Source: Tachypleus tridentatus
Lineage: Eukaryota; Arthropoda; Merostomata; Xiphosura; Limulidae
Assembly (NCBI RefSeq): GCF_004210375.1
Contig: NC_134833.1
Location: forward strand, 18,903,396 to 18,967,395
Reading direction: 5' to 3'
DNA: 64,000 nt
Below are positions 61,593 through 64,000 of this stretch, in pieces. The notes under the pieces are model-generated. The model was not told the DNA's origin. It saw nothing but the letters and a program-made list of their open reading frames with translations, and searched no databases. Position numbers and translations under genes: made by a program. The stretch's first letter is position 1. The number at the start of each line of letters is the position of its first letter.

Positions 61593-62915
61593 AACTAGAA
61601 ATGATGGGATCCTGTATATCATACTCAACCCAAAGTAACAAAACTAGAAATGATGGGATCCTGTATATCATACTCAACCCAAAGTAACAAAACTAGAAAT
61701 GATGGGATCCTGTATATCATACTCAACCCAAAGTAACAAAACTAGAAATGATGGGATCCTGTATATCATACTCAACCCAAAGTAACAAAACTAGAAATGA
61801 TGGGATCCTGTATATCATACTCAACCCAAAGTAACAAAACTAGAAATGATGGGATCCTGTATATCATACTCAACCCAAAGTAACAAAACTAGAAATGATG
61901 GGATCCTGTATATCATACTCAACCCAAAGTAACAAAACTAGAAATGATGGGATCCTGTATATCATACTCAACCCAAAGTAACAAAACTAGAAATGATGGG
62001 ATCCTGTATATCATACTCAACCCAAAGTAACAAAACTAGAAATGATGGGATCCTGTATATCATACTCAACCCAAAGTAACAAAACTAGAAATGATGGGAT
62101 CCTGTATATCATACTCAACCCAAAGTAACAAAACTAGAAATGATGGGATCCTGTATATCATACTCAACCCAAAGTAACAAAACTAGAAATGATGGGATCC
62201 TGTATATCATACTCAACCCAAAGTAACAAAACTAGAAATGATGGGATCCTGTATATCATACTCAACCCAAAGTAACAAAACTAGAAATGATGGGATCCTG
62301 TATATCATACTCAACCCAAAGTAACAAAACTAGAAATGATGGGATCCTGTATATCATACTCAACCCAAAGTAACAAAACTAGAAATGATGGGATCCTGTA
62401 TATCATACTCAACCCAAAGTAACAAAACTAGAAATGATGGGATCCTGTATATCATACTCAACCCAAAGTAACAAAACTAGAAATGATGGGATCCTGTATA
62501 TCATACTCAACCCAAAGTAACAAAACTAGAAATGATGGGATCCTGTATATCATACTCAACCCAAAGTAACAAAACTAGAAATGATGGGATCCTGTATATC
62601 ATACTCAACCCAAAGTAACAAAACTAGAAATGATGGGATCCTGTATATCATACTCAACCCAAAGTAACAAAACTAGAAATGATGGGATCCTGTATATCAT
62701 ACTCAACCCAAAGTAACAAAACTAGAAATGATGGGATCCTGTATATCATACTCAACCCAAAGTAACAAAACTAGAAATGATGGGATCCTGTATATCATAC
62801 TCAACCCAAAGTAACAAAACTAGAAATGATGGGATCCTGTATATCATACTCAACCCAAAGTAACAAAACTAGAAATGATGGGATCCTGTATATCATACTC
62901 AACCCAAAGTAACAA
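61593..62915. repeat. Minisatellite, 49-bp unit, 27 copies, apparently identical
   Basis: The unit is AACTAGAAATGATGGGATCC followed by TGTATATCATACTCAACCC and AAAGTAACAA. Start positions advance by exactly 49, and I saw no substitution in any unit. Each unit contains one GGATCC. 49 is not a multiple of three, so coding use is unlikely. Confidence 0.97.
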
Positions 62916-64000
62916 AACTCATACTTTCTGAAATTATGAACATTCATCCTGACTCCACATCTATGTGGACAAGGTAAATCTGCTTGTCCCTGGAATTATG
63001 GGAATGGCATGGTACATACTATGTTCAACCAAGGATCCACAAACAATGTACTGAACCAGTATTAACTAAAAAGAAGGGCTACACTCAATCCAACTGGATA
63101 GTCAAGTGTCAAATCTGATCCAGTATTATTAGCAGCCTCCTGCTTAGGCTGGTGTCTTTTCTACCAAAGTCTGGGAAAAAAACAAGAAGAAACTTCCAGG
63201 GTCTTGGAGAGGAAGGCCCCCAACTTCACCTTCTTTTCCAAGAGTGGAGGAAACTTACTTGAACATTCTGGAGAGAAAAACCTCCATCCACCAACTCAGT
63301 GACTGGAAACTGGGCATGGTAAGGACTCCCAAGCTGTAATAGTAGAATAACAGGGTAATGATGTATGTTTGGGAGCCCTGAGGAACGATTTTCTGAAAAT
63401 GGTGCAATAAGATGAAGTTCCCTAAATTTTTCACACAAATTTTAATTCATTCAATCCAATGATAAGCAGAAATAGGGGTAATCATCTTATGCTTCACTCA
63501 GGACAGTCTACGAGTGATGGTCCAGCATAACAGCCATACCACAAAGTTTGCCTCTAAGTGGTCCTATGGAACACCTCAGATCTATACAGTCTGTTGCAAC
63601 CTGTAGTAGCATCTTGTGAAAACATTATAAGAGACCCTGAAAGTAAAGACGACAAAATTAGTAATGAAGGTTCACCTTCTTGTAATAGATGTGGTTAAGA
63701 TAGCTACAGAAGGTAATTGAAAACTCTCAAAAAAAGATATTGCTAGATCATGTAAATAATGAGATAAAGATAATTAGAGAAGGTTCACATACCAGCCTGC
63801 ACAACAACCTCAATGGGTAACTCAACAGGGCTGCTAAAGGCATGAAAATGTGATGAATTTGATGAGACATGATTCACAGAAGTATCCTCACATCCAAAGG
63901 AAGCCCAGAATAAGCGATATGAATAATTTTTTGTACCCACATCCACAAAGTAACCAGCATTAAATACCAGGAAACTGAAGGATTCCAGTGAATAAAAAGT
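62916..64000. other. Right edge, no gene recognised
   Basis: Less AT-rich than the introns; no known protein motif on either strand. GAAGGTTCAC occurs twice (about 63667 and 63780). It may be old repeat sequence or untranslated or intronic sequence of the Gq alpha gene. Confidence 0.3.

Overview
The window looks like nuclear DNA of an arthropod, most probably a horseshoe crab (Xiphosura). It is AT-rich, has no dense bacterial-style coding, and the only cellular gene I can identify is split by introns. It is packed with tRNA-derived SINEs, MITEs and decayed transposons of a texture I associate with Limulus/Tachypleus. The species call is inference; the eukaryotic, arthropod-like character is well supported.

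The one host gene is the 3' part of a Gq-class heterotrimeric G protein alpha subunit (GNAQ/Galphaq ortholog) on the minus strand, 54004 down to 41311. Three constitutive exons carry switch I (53876-54004), switch II (46936-47065) and the NKKD motif (46274-46427). After them the gene holds two copies of the penultimate coding exon (43816-43923 and 43375-43482, both 108 bp) and two copies of the last coding exon (42846-42928 ending EYNLA, 41311-41393 ending EYNLV, both 83 bp). All splice phases match, so four C-terminal isoforms are possible. They differ in the alpha4/beta6 region and the alpha5 helix, the receptor-contact surface. This exon array is the most interesting biology in the window. 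The upstream exons (P-loop and helical domain) were not found and should lie beyond position 64000.

The remainder is mobile and repetitive. 1-13 kb is a SINE-rich stretch. 13.4-16.4 kb is a near-complete hAT element with a perfect 8-bp target duplication, a dead transposase and a nested MITE. 16.8-18.4 kb is a dead Tc1-like element with a 26-bp minisatellite near its end. 20.9-21.2 kb is a fossil LINE. 29 kb is a TA-flanked MITE. 32.6-37.5 kb is an internally deleted LINE with RNase H, interrupted by a small Penelope-like insertion. 59.5-60.4 kb is a second fragment of that LINE family. Two SINE families occur: SINE-A, about 280 bp, and SINE-B, about 125 bp. They have different tRNA-like heads but a common 3' tail.

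The Gq gene body is almost free of SINE-A. It carries instead a mariner-type MITE and homogeneous minisatellites of 40 bp and 42 bp; a 27-copy 49-bp array lies upstream at 61.6-62.9 kb. No tRNA or rRNA gene, CRISPR array or complete intronless gene was recognised. The many short open frames in this AT-rich DNA are taken as chance or repeat-derived.
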